Of a stretch of DNA of 64,000 nt, positions 17,588 to 28,359 are shown one piece after another. The DNA is from Alphaproteobacteria bacterium Ga0077535 (GTDB lineage: Bacteria > Pseudomonadota > Alphaproteobacteria > Caulobacterales > Aquidulcibacteraceae): positions 372,001 through 436,000 of the forward strand of contig LNEK01000020.1 of NCBI GenBank assembly GCA_001464425.1, given 5' to 3'. The first letter of the stretch is position 1, and every line of letters begins with the position of its first letter. The translations under genes were made by a program, and so were the position numbers. The notes beneath the pieces are model-generated. The model was not told the origin of the DNA. It made no database searches and saw only the letters and a program-made list of their open reading frames with translations.

Positions 17588-18376
17588 ATGACGCTTGCCC
17601 CGATCTCCGCCTACATCCGAACCAAGAACGAGGAGCGGATGATTGGCGAGGTGATCCGCGCCGCTCAGCAGGTCGTAAGCGAGGTCGTGCTCGTCGATTC
17701 CGGCTCCACCGATAAGACGATTGAAATTGCCGAGGGTCTGGGCGCGCGCGTCGTTCGGGCGCCCTGGCTCGGCGGCGGCAAGCAGAAGCGTATCGCCGAA
17801 GATGCCTGCGTCCACGATTGGCTGCTTGATCTCGACGCCGATGAAGTTGTGACGCCCGAATTGGCGAATGAAATTCGCGCCTATTTTCTCACAGGCGAAC
17901 CGGCGACACCCGTGTTCGAAATGAATATGGCGACCTCCCCGCCCGTGGGTGAAGTGTGGTTGACCTATAACCTCGTCGATCGCCGCAAGCTGTACGATCG
18001 CCGCGTCGTGCGTCAGCCCGATCACGCCAATTGGGATCAGTTCAAAGTACCTGCGGGCGTGCGGGTGCAGAAGCTCAAAGCTCCACTCCTGCATTATTCC
18101 TTCCGCGATCTCGCGCAGCTTGAGGACAAGTTCAATCGCAACTCCACCGGACGCGCTCGCGACACAAAGCTGAAGCCCTTCTGGCTCGCCGCGCTACGCA
18201 TGCTGCTCGCGCGGCCGATATACTTCTTGAACCACTACCTTCGCCGAGGCCTTTGGCGTGCTGGCTGGTACGGCGTAGCGGTCGCGTCTATCGCTGCGCA
18301 CGGCCGCTGGTTGAAGGACGCCAAGATGGTCGAAATTCATCTGCGCAATCGTGAAAACCGATCTGCGGATGAGTGA
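17588..18376 (+). CDS. Family 2 glycosyltransferase (WaaE/KdtX-like)
   Basis: A GT-A fold transferase of 262 residues starting MTLAPISAYIRTKNEERMIG. The N-terminal nucleotide-sugar region has VLVDSGSTDKTIEIAE, followed by a DxD-type metal motif in WLLDLDADEVV. The C-terminal half (LHYSFRDLAQLEDKFNRNS, then a basic/hydrophobic stretch with LARPIYFLNHYLRRGLWRAG) resembles the lipopolysaccharide-core WaaE group that acts at the inner membrane. Donor and acceptor cannot be told from sequence. Its stop overlaps the photolyase start by eight bases, so the two are probably cotranscribed. Confidence 0.8.
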   Translation: MTLAPISAYIRTKNEERMIGEVIRAAQQVVSEVVLVDSGSTDKTIEIAEGLGARVVRAPWLGGGKQKRIAEDACVHDWLLDLDADEVVTPELANEIRAYFLTGEPATPVFEMNMATSPPVGEVWLTYNLVDRRKLYDRRVVRQPDHANWDQFKVPAGVRVQKLKAPLLHYSFRDLAQLEDKFNRNSTGRARDTKLKPFWLAALRMLLARPIYFLNHYLRRGLWRAGWYGVAVASIAAHGRWLKDAKMVEIHLRNRENRSADE

Positions 18377-19805
18377 TGCGCCCGCGATCGTTTGGTTTCG
18401 GCAGGACCTGCGCCTTGCGGACAACCCCGCGTTGGCCGCCGCGGTCGCCACCAAGCGCCCGCTCATTTTGCTCTATATTCTCGATGACGAAACGCCGGAG
18501 CGCTGGCGTATAGGCGGCGCGTCGCGTTGGTGGCTACACAAAGGCTTGGAGGCTCTTGGCCGCGATATCGCAAAGAAGGGCGGCGTGCTTGCGCTCCGGC
18601 GCGGCGTACCGGCGGAAATCTTGCCCGAACTGATCGCTGCATCCGGCGCCGGCGCCGTTTACTGGAACCGCTGCTACGAGCCGTACGCAATCGCCCGCGA
18701 CAAAGCGTTGAAAGAGTCGCTTGCTATCGAGGTCAAGAGCTTCAACGGCGCGCTGATGCACGAACCGTGGGAGGTCAAAACTAAAACCGGCGAACCGTAT
18801 AAAGTCTTCACGCCCTACTGGCGCGCGGCGCTGCAACTTGAGACCCGCGCGCCGCTGCCTGCGCCGCGCAAGCTCCCGGCGCCGCCGACGACGATCTCTA
18901 GCGACGCGCTTGGTGACTGGGGGTTGCTGCCGACGAAACCCAATTGGGCTAAGACCTTCGAACCCGAATGGACTCCCGGAGAGGCCGGCGCAGCGAAAGC
19001 GCTTGCGGATTTCATCGAGCACAAAGTTCAAGCGTACCCAGAGTCGCGCGACATGCTCGCCGGCCACCCTACGTCGCGCCTGTCCCCGCACCTGCACTTT
19101 GGCGAAATTTCTCCGATTCAGGTGCGCGCCGCCGTAGACGGCGCCGTTGCGCATCAACCGAATCTACAGCGCGGCGTCGACAAGTTTCTTTCTGAACTGG
19201 GGTGGCGAGAATTTTCCACCAACCTGCTTTTCAACTGGCCAACGCTCCCCGACGCGAATTGGCGAGAGCAGTTCAACGCTTTTCCCTGGCGTGACGACGA
19301 GGCCGCGTTGGAAGCCTGGCGGCGCGGCCGCACTGGCTATCCGGTGGTCGATGCCGCGATGCGCGAGCTCTGGGTTACAGGCACAATGCACAATCGTGCG
19401 CGGATGATCACCGCATCGTTTCTGATTAAGCACCTCCTGATCGATTGGCGCCGCGGCGAAGAATGGTTCTGGGATACTTTGCTCGACGCTGATCTCGCCA
19501 ACAACGCCGCGTCCTGGCAGTGGGTCGCTGGCTCCGGCGCCGATGCGGCCCCCTACTTCCGCATCTTCAATCCGGTCACGCAGGGGGAGCGCTACGACGC
19601 CGACGGGAGCTATGTGCGCCGTTGGCTGCCAGCACTGGCGAAGCTTCAGGACGAATGGATCCATCGCCCTTGGGACGCGCCGCCAGAGGTGCTTCGCGCC
19701 GCAGGCGTGGAACTCGGCCGGGACTATCCGCGTCCAATAGTCGACCACGCCGCTGCGCGCGCCCGCGCCCTAGCGGCGTTAGCGGAAATATCATCCGGAG
19801 GCTGA
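18369..19805 (+). CDS. phr: Deoxyribodipyrimidine photo-lyase (class I)
   Basis: A 478-residue flavoprotein that repairs UV-induced cyclobutane pyrimidine dimers using light. I start at MSDAPAIVWFRQDLRLADNP, where WFRQDLRLxDNP is the photolyase N-terminal signature of the antenna-binding domain. The FAD-binding helical domain carries RRGRTGYPVVDAAMRELWVT, GTMHNRARMITASFLIKHL and WRRGEEWFWDTLLDADLANN, with the NP(V/I)xQ segment FNPVTQGERYD. Length and motifs fit active class I enzymes. It overlaps the glycosyltransferase gene by eight bases. Confidence 0.93.
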   Translation: MSDAPAIVWFRQDLRLADNPALAAAVATKRPLILLYILDDETPERWRIGGASRWWLHKGLEALGRDIAKKGGVLALRRGVPAEILPELIAASGAGAVYWNRCYEPYAIARDKALKESLAIEVKSFNGALMHEPWEVKTKTGEPYKVFTPYWRAALQLETRAPLPAPRKLPAPPTTISSDALGDWGLLPTKPNWAKTFEPEWTPGEAGAAKALADFIEHKVQAYPESRDMLAGHPTSRLSPHLHFGEISPIQVRAAVDGAVAHQPNLQRGVDKFLSELGWREFSTNLLFNWPTLPDANWREQFNAFPWRDDEAALEAWRRGRTGYPVVDAAMRELWVTGTMHNRARMITASFLIKHLLIDWRRGEEWFWDTLLDADLANNAASWQWVAGSGADAAPYFRIFNPVTQGERYDADGSYVRRWLPALAKLQDEWIHRPWDAPPEVLRAAGVELGRDYPRPIVDHAAARARALAALAEISSGG

Positions 19806-19880
19806 GCTGCCGCGTACCAGTCTGAGCAAGCGGGATGGACACGCTTTTCTCTACAGATTGGAACCCCTAGATTGACGAGC

Positions 19881-21110
19881 ATGCAGGACACCCCCGAACC
19901 GACCCGGGCGACCTCCAGCGCCATCACGGCGCTCCGCGCACCAGCGAGCGCCAAGGCTGTTTTACTCGCCCTCCTGCAGATCAAGGGCGGTGGCGCGCTG
20001 GTCACCCTGCCTGACGGGTCGAAACTCCGCTTTGGCGAAGACATCGCCCCGCCCGTCGATTTCAGAATTCGCGATTATCGCTTCGCGCGCCGCGTGCTCG
20101 TCAGCGGCGACATCGGCTTCGCCGAAGGGCTCATGGCAGGCGAATGGGAAAGCGAGGACCTGAGCGGGCTCCTCACGTTGCTCGCTGACAACGTTGAGCG
20201 CTTCAAACGCCTTCTGGAGGGCAGCCCGATCGGCAAGGCGCTGCACTGGATGCGCCATCTCTCTAATGCCAACACCAAACAAGGCTCACGCAAGAATATC
20301 CTCGCGCACTACGACCTCGGAAACTCTTTCTATGAAGCGTGGCTCGATCCTTCGATGACGTATTCGTCGGCGCGGTTCGACGCCAAGGTCAGCGATCTCG
20401 AAGCTGGGCAGCGCGCGAAGTACAGTGCGCTCGCAGAACATCTCGACCTGAAGGCGACCGATCATGTGTTGGAGATCGGGTGCGGTTGGGGCGGCTTTGC
20501 GGAGTTCGCTGCACGTGAGTATGGCGCGCGCGTCACTGGCATCACGATCAGCGACGAGCAGTTTGAGTACGCGCGCGCGAGGATCGCGCGTGCGGGGCTG
20601 ACCGACCTCGTTGAAATACGTCGCCAGGATTATCGCGATGTCGAGGGCCAGTTCGACAAGGTCGCCTCGATCGAGATGTTCGAGGCCGTCGGCGAGAAGT
20701 ATTGGCCTGCGTACTTCTCCAAGATTTCCGAGGTGCTGAAGCCAGGCGGCCGGGCGGCCCTGCAGATCATCACCATCAAGCACGAACTCTTCGCCACTTA
20801 CCGAAAGCGCGCCGACTTCATCCAACGTTATGTTTTTCCCGGCGGCATGCTCGCCAGTATCGAGCGCTTGCAGGAAGAAACACAGAAGGTCGGCCTCGTC
20901 TGGCGGAAGGCGGAGGCGTTCGGGCAATCTTACGCCGTCACGCTGGCCGAATGGGCGCGGCGTTTCAAAGCGAAGTGGACGGACATTCGAGCGCTTGGCT
21001 TCGACGAACGCTTCAAACACCTCTGGCTCTTCTATTTGAGCTATTGCGAAGCCGGGTTCCGTACGGGGCGAACAGACGTGGTGCAGGTCGAACTGGCGAA
21101 GCCCGCCTGA
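19881..21110 (+). CDS. cfa: Cyclopropane-fatty-acyl-phospholipid synthase family methyltransferase
   Basis: About 409 residues from the ATG at 19881 (an in-frame TTG lies nine bases upstream). The enzyme transfers a methylene group from S-adenosylmethionine to cis-unsaturated acyl chains of membrane phospholipids. Family features are HYDLGNSFYEAWLDPSMTYS, the SAM-binding loop VLEIGCGWGGFAEFAAREYG, IEMFEAVGEKYWPAYF and FIQRYVFPGGMLAS. The N-terminal lipid-binding extension (residues 1-120) is present, as in CfaA proteins. It follows the photolyase, possibly reflecting stress-related expression. Confidence 0.9.
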   Translation: MQDTPEPTRATSSAITALRAPASAKAVLLALLQIKGGGALVTLPDGSKLRFGEDIAPPVDFRIRDYRFARRVLVSGDIGFAEGLMAGEWESEDLSGLLTLLADNVERFKRLLEGSPIGKALHWMRHLSNANTKQGSRKNILAHYDLGNSFYEAWLDPSMTYSSARFDAKVSDLEAGQRAKYSALAEHLDLKATDHVLEIGCGWGGFAEFAAREYGARVTGITISDEQFEYARARIARAGLTDLVEIRRQDYRDVEGQFDKVASIEMFEAVGEKYWPAYFSKISEVLKPGGRAALQIITIKHELFATYRKRADFIQRYVFPGGMLASIERLQEETQKVGLVWRKAEAFGQSYAVTLAEWARRFKAKWTDIRALGFDERFKHLWLFYLSYCEAGFRTGRTDVVQVELAKPA

Positions 21111-21156
21111 TCCCCTCCGGCTTGAACCTCTCAGCGCTGGGCTTTAGCGTCGGCCC

Positions 21157-21982
21157 ATGCCTGATTTGCCACCTGATCCTATCGTCTCCTGCGCGTGGCT
21201 TGCGGAGCGCCTGGACGCGCCTGACATTCGCGTAATTGACGCGACGTGGTTCATGCCGAGTGTTCCGCGCGACGCCAAAGCGCTGTTCGCCGAACGCCGC
21301 ATTCCTGGCGCTAGTCATTTCGACATCGACGAAATCGCCGATACGTCGAGAGTTCGCGTCGCGCATGAAGAAGCGTGGCGTCGGCGATGGCGCGCGGGTC
21401 GTTGTCTACGACAATCAGGGCCTGTTTTCCGCAGCTCGCGTTTGGTGGATGTTCAGGGTTATGGGACACGAAGACGTTGTCGTGCTCGATGGCGGCTTTC
21501 CGGCCTGGGAACGCGCCGGCCATCCGATCGAAACCGGCCCGCCACAGCAGCGCATGGAGCGGCATTTCACGCCGCGCGTCCGCAATGATCTCGTGCGCGA
21601 CCTCGCCGATATGCGCCGGCTCGTGACAGAAGCTCGGACCCCAATACTAGACGCCCGCCCGGCGCCACGCTTCAGCGGAGAAGCGGCCGAGCCACGCGTT
21701 GGCTTGAGGAGCGGGCATATGCCTGGCGCTCTCAGCGTGCCGAGCGGTTCACTGGTTGATGAAGCGGGCTCGCTGAAGTCCGCTGACGAACTGCGGAAAA
21801 TCTTCGCCGACGCCGGCGCGGATGTTTCGCAAACCGCTGTCTGTACCTGCGGCTCCGGCGTTACGGCTGCGATCATTGCGCTGGCGCTGGCGCGGATCGG
21901 CAAATGGGATGCAGCTGTTTATGACGGCTCGTGGGCGGAATGGGGCAGCCGTGACGACACACCGATCGCCACCAGCGCTTAG
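21157..21982 (+). pseudogene. sseA: 3-mercaptopyruvate sulfurtransferase, frameshifted by a short internal deletion
   Basis: Two overlapping reading frames together make one rhodanese-type sulfurtransferase. The first runs from 21157 (MPDLPPDPIVSCAWLAERLD) to FDIDEIADTS. The second frame resumes at EFASRMKKRGVGDGARVVVY and runs to 21982, keeping the active-site CGSGVTAAIIALALA. In intact relatives about 12 residues separate IADTS from the FASR segment. Here only four bases (21349-21352) remain, so roughly 32 bases are missing and the frame is lost. The protein would otherwise catalyse sulfur transfer from 3-mercaptopyruvate. Real inactivation and an assembly error are both possible. Confidence 0.85.
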
Positions 21983-21987
21983 GGCGC

Positions 21988-22064
21988 TGGCGACCCCGGC
22001 GTGACTCGAACACGCAACCGTCCGCTTAGAAGGCGGATGCTCTATCCAGTTGAGCTACGGGGCC
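21988..22064 (-). tRNA. tRNA-Arg (UCU)
   Basis: A 77-base tRNA on the minus strand with acceptor GGCCCCG/CGGGGTC, an encoded CCA (21990-21988) and T-arm GCGTG TTCGAGT CACGC. The anticodon stem TCCGC/GCGGA encloses loop CTTCTAA, giving anticodon TCT for AGA/AGG arginine codons. Its first ten bases are also the last ten of the complex I accessory gene upstream, so it is probably processed from that transcript. Confidence 0.96.
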
Positions 22065-22366
22065 TTGGCCGCGGGTTCACGGCGGCGAAAAGCGAAATTG
22101 TCGCTGTATGATTTGATCTGGCGCTTCAGTTCGGGCGGCTCGACCACCTGGTGCGGAATATCCTGCGCCCGCGCAAACTCGATGGCCGCTTCTTTGGTGT
22201 CGAAGTCGAGCCTGACTTGGCCGTTGGGGTCAGCGCCGCTGATCCAGCCCATCAGCGCTTCCGGTCTAGGCGCGGCAGCGAGGATGAACTCCAACCGCCA
22301 CTTCTTGGTGGCGGCCTTTCCAGACTGCATCGCGTTCTTCGCGGGACGGTAGATTTTCGCAAGCAT
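22055..22366 (-). CDS. ETC complex I accessory subunit (NDUFS4-like)
   Basis: A protein of about 103 residues starting at the ATG at 22366 (MLAKIYRPAKNAMQSGKAAT). WRLEFILAAAPRPEALMGW and FDTKEAAIEFARAQDIPHQV match the ETC_C1_NDUFS4 family, the 18-kDa accessory subunit of NADH:quinone oxidoreductase found in alphaproteobacteria and mitochondria. It would sit peripherally near the electron-input module. The stop codon TAG lies at bases 8-10 of the overlapping tRNA-Arg, so the last codons (AAG GCC CCG TAG) are shared with the tRNA. Confidence 0.9.
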   Translation of the reverse strand: MLAKIYRPAKNAMQSGKAATKKWRLEFILAAAPRPEALMGWISGADPNGQVRLDFDTKEAAIEFARAQDIPHQVVEPPELKRQIKSYSDNFAFRRREPAAKAP

Positions 22367-22404
22367 CAATCAGACCTCGTGCGCCGGAGCTACACGGCGC
22401 GGAC

Positions 22405-22436
22405 CAAAATGAAAAGGGCGGCGCAAGGCCGCCCTT
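22405..22436 (-). terminator. Rho-independent terminator after hupB
   Basis: The minus strand reads AAGGGCGGC, loop CTTGC, GCCGCCCTT and then TTCATTTTGG. The stem occupies 22414-22436 and the T-rich exit extends to 22405, just downstream of the hupB stop. Confidence 0.85.
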
Positions 22437-22462
22437 CCCGTCCGCATGCTTACGGAGCCGTA

Positions 22463-22735
22463 TCAGTTCAGCGTTTCTTTCAGCGCCTTGCCAGCGCGGA
22501 ATTTCGGACGGTTCGCCGCCGGCACAACCACTTCTTCGTTAGTCTGCGGGTTGCGCGCCTTGCGCTCCTTGGTCCGGGAAACGACGAAGACACCGAACGA
22601 AGGCAGGCGCACCTCATCGCCGCGCTTCAGCGCAGCTGTGATGGCTTCGAACACCGCGTTCACGGCCTCTTCGCCTTTTTGCTTGGAGTCGCCGATACGC
22701 TCAGCAACGTCCGCGATCAATTCTGCCTTGTTCAT
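22463..22735 (-). CDS. hupB: DNA-binding protein HU
   Basis: A 90-residue nucleoid protein of the HU/IHF fold. MNKAELIADVAERIGDSKQK opens the helical dimer core, RGDEVRLPSFGVFVVSRTKE leads to the beta arms, and the DNA-minor-groove tip ARNPQTNEEVVVPAANRPKF contains the conserved RNP with the intercalating proline. A possible -10 (TATGAT on the minus strand at 22761-22756) lies upstream. It follows lon, the same order as in E. coli. Confidence 0.96.
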   Translation of the reverse strand: MNKAELIADVAERIGDSKQKGEEAVNAVFEAITAALKRGDEVRLPSFGVFVVSRTKERKARNPQTNEEVVVPAANRPKFRAGKALKETLN

Positions 22736-22879
22736 GTAGTGCCCCTCGCAATCGCATCATATGCAATAAAAGCGCCGATTCTGGCGGCATCGGTGGGGAC
22801 GCTAGGGGCATTTTAGCCCCGCGTGCAAGCGTTTGCAGGCTTTGTTGCGGTGCGAAACGACAGAAAGACGACGCGTCCC

Positions 22880-25282
22880 CTAATGGGGACGCGCGCCTTC
22901 CTGACCGGAACTCTCACCACTTGCGCGCGCATTTTCCGCGAGTTCGTCCTGATCGGTCCATTCGACCGGCGTCAGCGTGCGAACCAGTGCGTGCTTCAAC
23001 ACTTCGTCCACCGTCGATACCGGAATGATCTCCAAACCGGTTTTCACGTTGTCGGGAATGTCGGCTAGATCCTTTTCGTTGTCCTTCGGGATGAGCACGG
23101 TTTTGACACCGCCCCGGAGCGCCGCGAGCAACTTTTCCTTCAGACCGCCAATCGGCAATACGCGTCCGCGCAGGGTGATCTCGCCTGTCATGGCGATGTC
23201 CTTGCGGATCGGAATGCCGGTGAGCACTGAAACGATGGCGCTCGCCATCGCAACACCTGCGGACGGACCGTCTTTCGGCGTGGCGCCTTCGGGGACGTGG
23301 ACGTGGATGTCACGCGTCCGGAACACCGGCGGCTTCACACCGAAATGCACTGAACGCGAGCGCACGTAAGACGAAGCGGCCGAGATCGACTCCTTCATCA
23401 CGTCACGCAGATTGCCGGTGACGGTCATCTGCCCTTTGCCAGGCATGGCGACCGCTTCGATCGTCAGAAGATCACCGCCGACTTCGGTCCAGGCGAGGCC
23501 AGTCACAATGCCAACCTGATCTTCAGCGTCGGTTTCACCGAACCGGTATTTCCAGATCCCGGCATAGTCCGGCAGGTTCTCCGCCGTGATCTCCACCGTT
23601 GTCCTTTGCTTTTGCTCCAGCTGACGCACGGCCTTGCGCGCCAAATTGCCAATTTCACGCTCAAGCGAGCGCACACCTGCTTCCCGCGTGTAACGGCGGA
23701 TCAGATCGCGCAACGCATCTTCGGAAACGCTGAACTCGTTCTTTTTCAGGCCGTTGTTCTCGTACTGCTTCGGCAGCAAGTGGCGCTTGGCGATCTCGAG
23801 CTTCTCATCTTCCGTGTAGCCTGGGATGCGGATGATCTCCATCCGGTCCAAGAGGGGCTGCGGCATGTTCAAGCTGTTGGCCGTGGTAATGAACAACACG
23901 TCCGACAGATCGTAATCCACTTCGAGATAGTGATCATTGAACGTGGAGTTTTGCTCCGGATCCAACACTTCGAGCAAAGCTGCCGACGGATCGCCGCGAT
24001 AGTCGGCGCCGAGCTTGTCGATCTCGTCGAGCAGGAAGAGCGGGTTGGCGCTCTTGGCTTTCTTCATCGACTGGATCACGCGGCCCGGCATTGAGCCAAT
24101 GTACGTACGGCGGTGACCGCGGATTTCCGCTTCATCACGCACGCCGCCCAGCGACATGCGCACGAAATCGCGCCCTGTCGCCTTAGCGATCGAGCGGCCA
24201 AGCGAGGTCTTGCCGACGCCGGGAGGTCCGACGAGGCACAAGATCGGCCCGCGCAGTTTATTGGTGCGCGCTTGCACCGCGAGATATTCGAGGATGCGGT
24301 CTTTGACCTTCTCCAGGCCGAAGTGATCCTCATCGAGGACCGCCTGCGCAGCTTCGATATCCTTCTTGACCTTCTTCTTGTTGCCCCACGGCAGCGAAAG
24401 CAGCCAATCGAGATAATTGCGCACCACCGTCGATTCCGCCGACATCGGGCTCATCTGGCGGAGCTTTTTCATCTCCGCGTCGGCCTTGGTCTTGGCTTCC
24501 TTAGAGAGCTTGGTGTTCTTGATGCGGTTTTCGAGTTCGGCGATATCTTCGCGGCCCTCGTCGCCGTCGCCCAGCTCGCGCTGGATCGCCTTCATCTGCT
24601 CGTTCAGATAATATTCGCGCTGCGTCTTCTCCATTTGCCGTTTCACGCGGTTACGGATTTTGCGCTCCACTTGCAGCATGCCGATCTCGCTTTCGATCAG
24701 CGAGAGGATGCGCTCCAAGCGTTGCGGCACGTCTGAGATTTCAAGCAGCGCCTGCTTGTCCGGAATTTTGACGCTGAGATGTGCGGCGACCGAGTCAGCG
24801 AGACGCGCCGGCTCCGAAATCTGGCCGATCGCCTGATGAACTTCAGGCGGCGTCTTGCGCGAAAGCTTGACGTAATTATCCCACTGATCCACCACGGCGC
24901 GAGCGATCGCGCGCGCCTCTGGGCTATCAGCGTTCTCTTCCGGAATTTCTTCGATCTCGGCTTCGAAGTAATCGCCGTCCGACGTGAATTCGTTCACGCG
25001 GGCGCGGTAGGCGCCTTCAACCAGCACACGCACGGTGCCATCCGGCAGCTTCAAGAGCTGCACCACGGTGGCCACTGTGCCGACGGTGAAGATGCGATCG
25101 GTGGACGGCTCATCCTCCGAAGCATCCATCTGCGCCGCGAGCAAAATTTGTTTGTCCTTACGCATCACCTCGTCGAGGGCGCGCACAGATTTCTCGCGGC
25201 CGACAAAGAGCGGCGCCGCCATCTTCGGATAGACGACGATGTCGCGCAGCGGCAGCACGGGAAGAACGCGGCTCTCAGCCAT
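22880..25282 (-). CDS. lon: ATP-dependent protease Lon
   Basis: An 800-residue AAA+ protease starting at [19 protein letters not shown]. The ATG at 25282 has AGGAG seven bases upstream; a longer reading frame reaches 25342 but lacks family support. The N-terminal substrate-binding LON domain is followed by the motor ([31 protein letters not shown]) and the Ser-Lys protease domain ([17 protein letters not shown] with the catalytic Ser, [15 protein letters not shown] with the catalytic Lys). Lon degrades misfolded and regulatory proteins, and in Caulobacter it also degrades DnaA, CcrM and SciP. A heat-shock-like promoter lies upstream. Confidence 0.97.
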   Translation of the reverse strand: MAESRVLPVLPLRDIVVYPKMAAPLFVGREKSVRALDEVMRKDKQILLAAQMDASEDEPSTDRIFTVGTVATVVQLLKLPDGTVRVLVEGAYRARVNEFTSDGDYFEAEIEEIPEENADSPEARAIARAVVDQWDNYVKLSRKTPPEVHQAIGQISEPARLADSVAAHLSVKIPDKQALLEISDVPQRLERILSLIESEIGMLQVERKIRNRVKRQMEKTQREYYLNEQMKAIQRELGDGDEGREDIAELENRIKNTKLSKEAKTKADAEMKKLRQMSPMSAESTVVRNYLDWLLSLPWGNKKKVKKDIEAAQAVLDEDHFGLEKVKDRILEYLAVQARTNKLRGPILCLVGPPGVGKTSLGRSIAKATGRDFVRMSLGGVRDEAEIRGHRRTYIGSMPGRVIQSMKKAKSANPLFLLDEIDKLGADYRGDPSAALLEVLDPEQNSTFNDHYLEVDYDLSDVLFITTANSLNMPQPLLDRMEIIRIPGYTEDEKLEIAKRHLLPKQYENNGLKKNEFSVSEDALRDLIRRYTREAGVRSLEREIGNLARKAVRQLEQKQRTTVEITAENLPDYAGIWKYRFGETDAEDQVGIVTGLAWTEVGGDLLTIEAVAMPGKGQMTVTGNLRDVMKESISAASSYVRSRSVHFGVKPPVFRTRDIHVHVPEGATPKDGPSAGVAMASAIVSVLTGIPIRKDIAMTGEITLRGRVLPIGGLKEKLLAALRGGVKTVLIPKDNEKDLADIPDNVKTGLEIIPVSTVDEVLKHALVRTLTPVEWTDQDELAENARASGESSGQEGARPH

Positions 25283-25348
25283 TGGAACTCCTTTGGAGGT
25301 GCGCTCACCCTGGGACCAGGGCGAGGACTCCCCCCTTAACAATTGAAA

Positions 25349-25377
25349 ATGTGGAAGCGTTCGGCCAGTCCTTCAAG
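25349..25377 (-). promoter_or_regulatory. Putative RpoH (sigma-32) heat-shock promoter of lon
   Basis: On the minus strand CTTGAA (25377-25372) and CCACAT (25354-25349) are separated by 17 bases. This resembles alphaproteobacterial sigma-32 promoters with a CTTGAA -35 and a C-rich, CAT-containing -10. The predicted start is near 25341, giving a leader of about 60 bases before the lon ATG. Control of lon by sigma-32 is well known in other proteobacteria. Confidence 0.5.
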
Positions 25378-25517
25378 GGCTGGCCCGCCATGCGTTGTGG
25401 AGGCGGGTTTCGCGACCGGTTCCCCGCAGGGATTGGCCCGTGAAAAGTGCCGTTTGCGGTACGAACGCATTCTGCTTGACGTTTACGGAACGGTGCGCTT
25501 CCGCAATATAAATGGCG

Positions 25518-27038
25518 TCACGGCCCGTCGCCTTCAAGACGAGCCAGAGCCGCGCGCGCGTCCTCGTTTGACGGGTCGATTTCCAAACTGCGCCTATAGT
25601 TACGCATCGCACCGGCGCGGTCACCTAGCGCTAGCAACCCTTCCGCGAGGCTGTCGTAGGCGTATTGGTTGCCGGCGTAATAGCCGACATTCTCGGTGAA
25701 CACGCGGACCGCGTCTTCGGCGCTCCCCTGTTCCAGAAGCGCATAACCCCAGGCGTTTAGATCGCCTGGCGAATATCGCAAACCCGGCTGAGTCTCACGA
25801 AGCGTGCGATATTCTTGCAGGCCTCGGTCGATACCGCGCCGACTGGCGATCAGCCGGATAGTGACAGACGGCGGTACCGTGCGCGGCGTGTAGTTCGGCC
25901 AGTCATTTGCGGCCGCAACGGCGTTCATCACCGCGCCAAACACATCCATCCCGTTATCGGAATTGCTCATCAGCACGATGCCGTCGCCGCTGGCGCTCAA
26001 CATGCGCATCTGTGCGCGAAAACCCTCTGTCCCGCCATTATGCCAGAACACGTCGCCGGGGCTGACCATCCAGCCGAGCGCGGCGCCGCTCATTTCCTCG
26101 CTCAGCATGCGGCTCGCCATGTCTTGCGACAGAATACGCGACGATTGCCCGCGGCGCGCCGACGTCATTTCGATAGCGACTTTTGCGAGATCACTCGGCG
26201 TCGTCCACAATCCTGCCGCTGCCATCTCGGGATGTATCCTCCAGCGCCCCTCGATCACGTTGCCGCCGAGGCCGTGTCCGCTAGCGAGTCTGGGACGCAG
26301 CAAAAGCGGTGGCGGTTGCTGGAAACTACTGGAGTTCATGTTGAGCGGCGCCAAAACGCTCGTGCGCATCACGTCCGGAAACGCAACGCCGGCCGTGTCT
26401 GTCATCGCAACTTGCACGATGGTGTAGGCTGGCCCGCTATATTGCATGCTTTCGCCAGGCGCTGTCAGGACAGATGCGGCAGGTGTGTTTGCGGGCGCTT
26501 CTCCATTCAAAATCTGTTGTGGGGACGGAATCATCGCATCGGGCGCATAACCAGGAAATCCAATTGGGGTGATGCCTGAAGTGTGCGCCAACAGGTGACG
26601 GAGCGTTACTGGCGTAGTTCGTGTGAACTCACTCGCCGGCAGGCGCCAACTGGTCAGCGCATCGTTGATGTCAGCGTCGAGAGAGAGAGCCCCTTGCTCC
26701 ACCATGCGGAGCGAAGCCATCGCCGTGATCGGTTTGGCGATCGAACCCGCCTGCAAGACCGTGGCGTCAGTCATGCGTGCGCCCGTAGTCGCATCCGCAA
26801 CCCCAAAGCCCTGCGCCCAAGCGAGTTCGTTGTCGTCTATTACGGCGACGCTGAGCCCGGGGATGCTCAAAGCGTCGAGCCACTGAGTAAGCGTCAACCG
26901 AAGCGGCGGCTCACCGGTCGGCGCGACCTCAGGCATGGCGGCTTCAAGCGCGACAGCCTGCGGCGAAGCGCGCTCTGTGGCCGTCGTGCAGGCCGCGACG
27001 GAAAGCGACAGCAGCGCGATGAAGGCAGCAAATCTCAT
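25518..27038 (-). CDS. Serine hydrolase lipoprotein (class C beta-lactamase fold) with C-terminal TPR-like tail
   Basis: A 506-residue exported protein with a lipobox (LSVAAC, about residues 12-17). The beta-lactamase/DD-peptidase fold carries QAGSIAKPITAMASL (SxxK), MQYSGPAY (YxN equivalent) and FWHNGGTEGF (HxG in place of KTG). Residues about 410-500 contain two helical repeats with the TPR pattern (NAWGYALLEQGSAEDAVRVF; YDSLAEGLLALGDRAGAMRN). This fits an envelope esterase or peptidase rather than a resistance enzyme; substrate unknown. It lies between clpX and lon on the same strand. Confidence 0.8.
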   Translation of the reverse strand: MRFAAFIALLSLSVAACTTATERASPQAVALEAAMPEVAPTGEPPLRLTLTQWLDALSIPGLSVAVIDDNELAWAQGFGVADATTGARMTDATVLQAGSIAKPITAMASLRMVEQGALSLDADINDALTSWRLPASEFTRTTPVTLRHLLAHTSGITPIGFPGYAPDAMIPSPQQILNGEAPANTPAASVLTAPGESMQYSGPAYTIVQVAMTDTAGVAFPDVMRTSVLAPLNMNSSSFQQPPPLLLRPRLASGHGLGGNVIEGRWRIHPEMAAAGLWTTPSDLAKVAIEMTSARRGQSSRILSQDMASRMLSEEMSGAALGWMVSPGDVFWHNGGTEGFRAQMRMLSASGDGIVLMSNSDNGMDVFGAVMNAVAAANDWPNYTPRTVPPSVTIRLIASRRGIDRGLQEYRTLRETQPGLRYSPGDLNAWGYALLEQGSAEDAVRVFTENVGYYAGNQYAYDSLAEGLLALGDRAGAMRNYRRSLEIDPSNEDARAALARLEGDGP

Positions 27039-27090
27039 CCCTCAAGCGTAGAGACGAGCCGCCACCTGAACAACTGAAACGACGGACCTA

Positions 27091-28359
<1,269 letters not shown>

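Noticed and set aside
25476-25512. TTGACG and TATAAA on the plus strand as a promoter
   Set aside because: The spacer is 25 bases, far outside the sigma-70 range, and no plus-strand gene follows.
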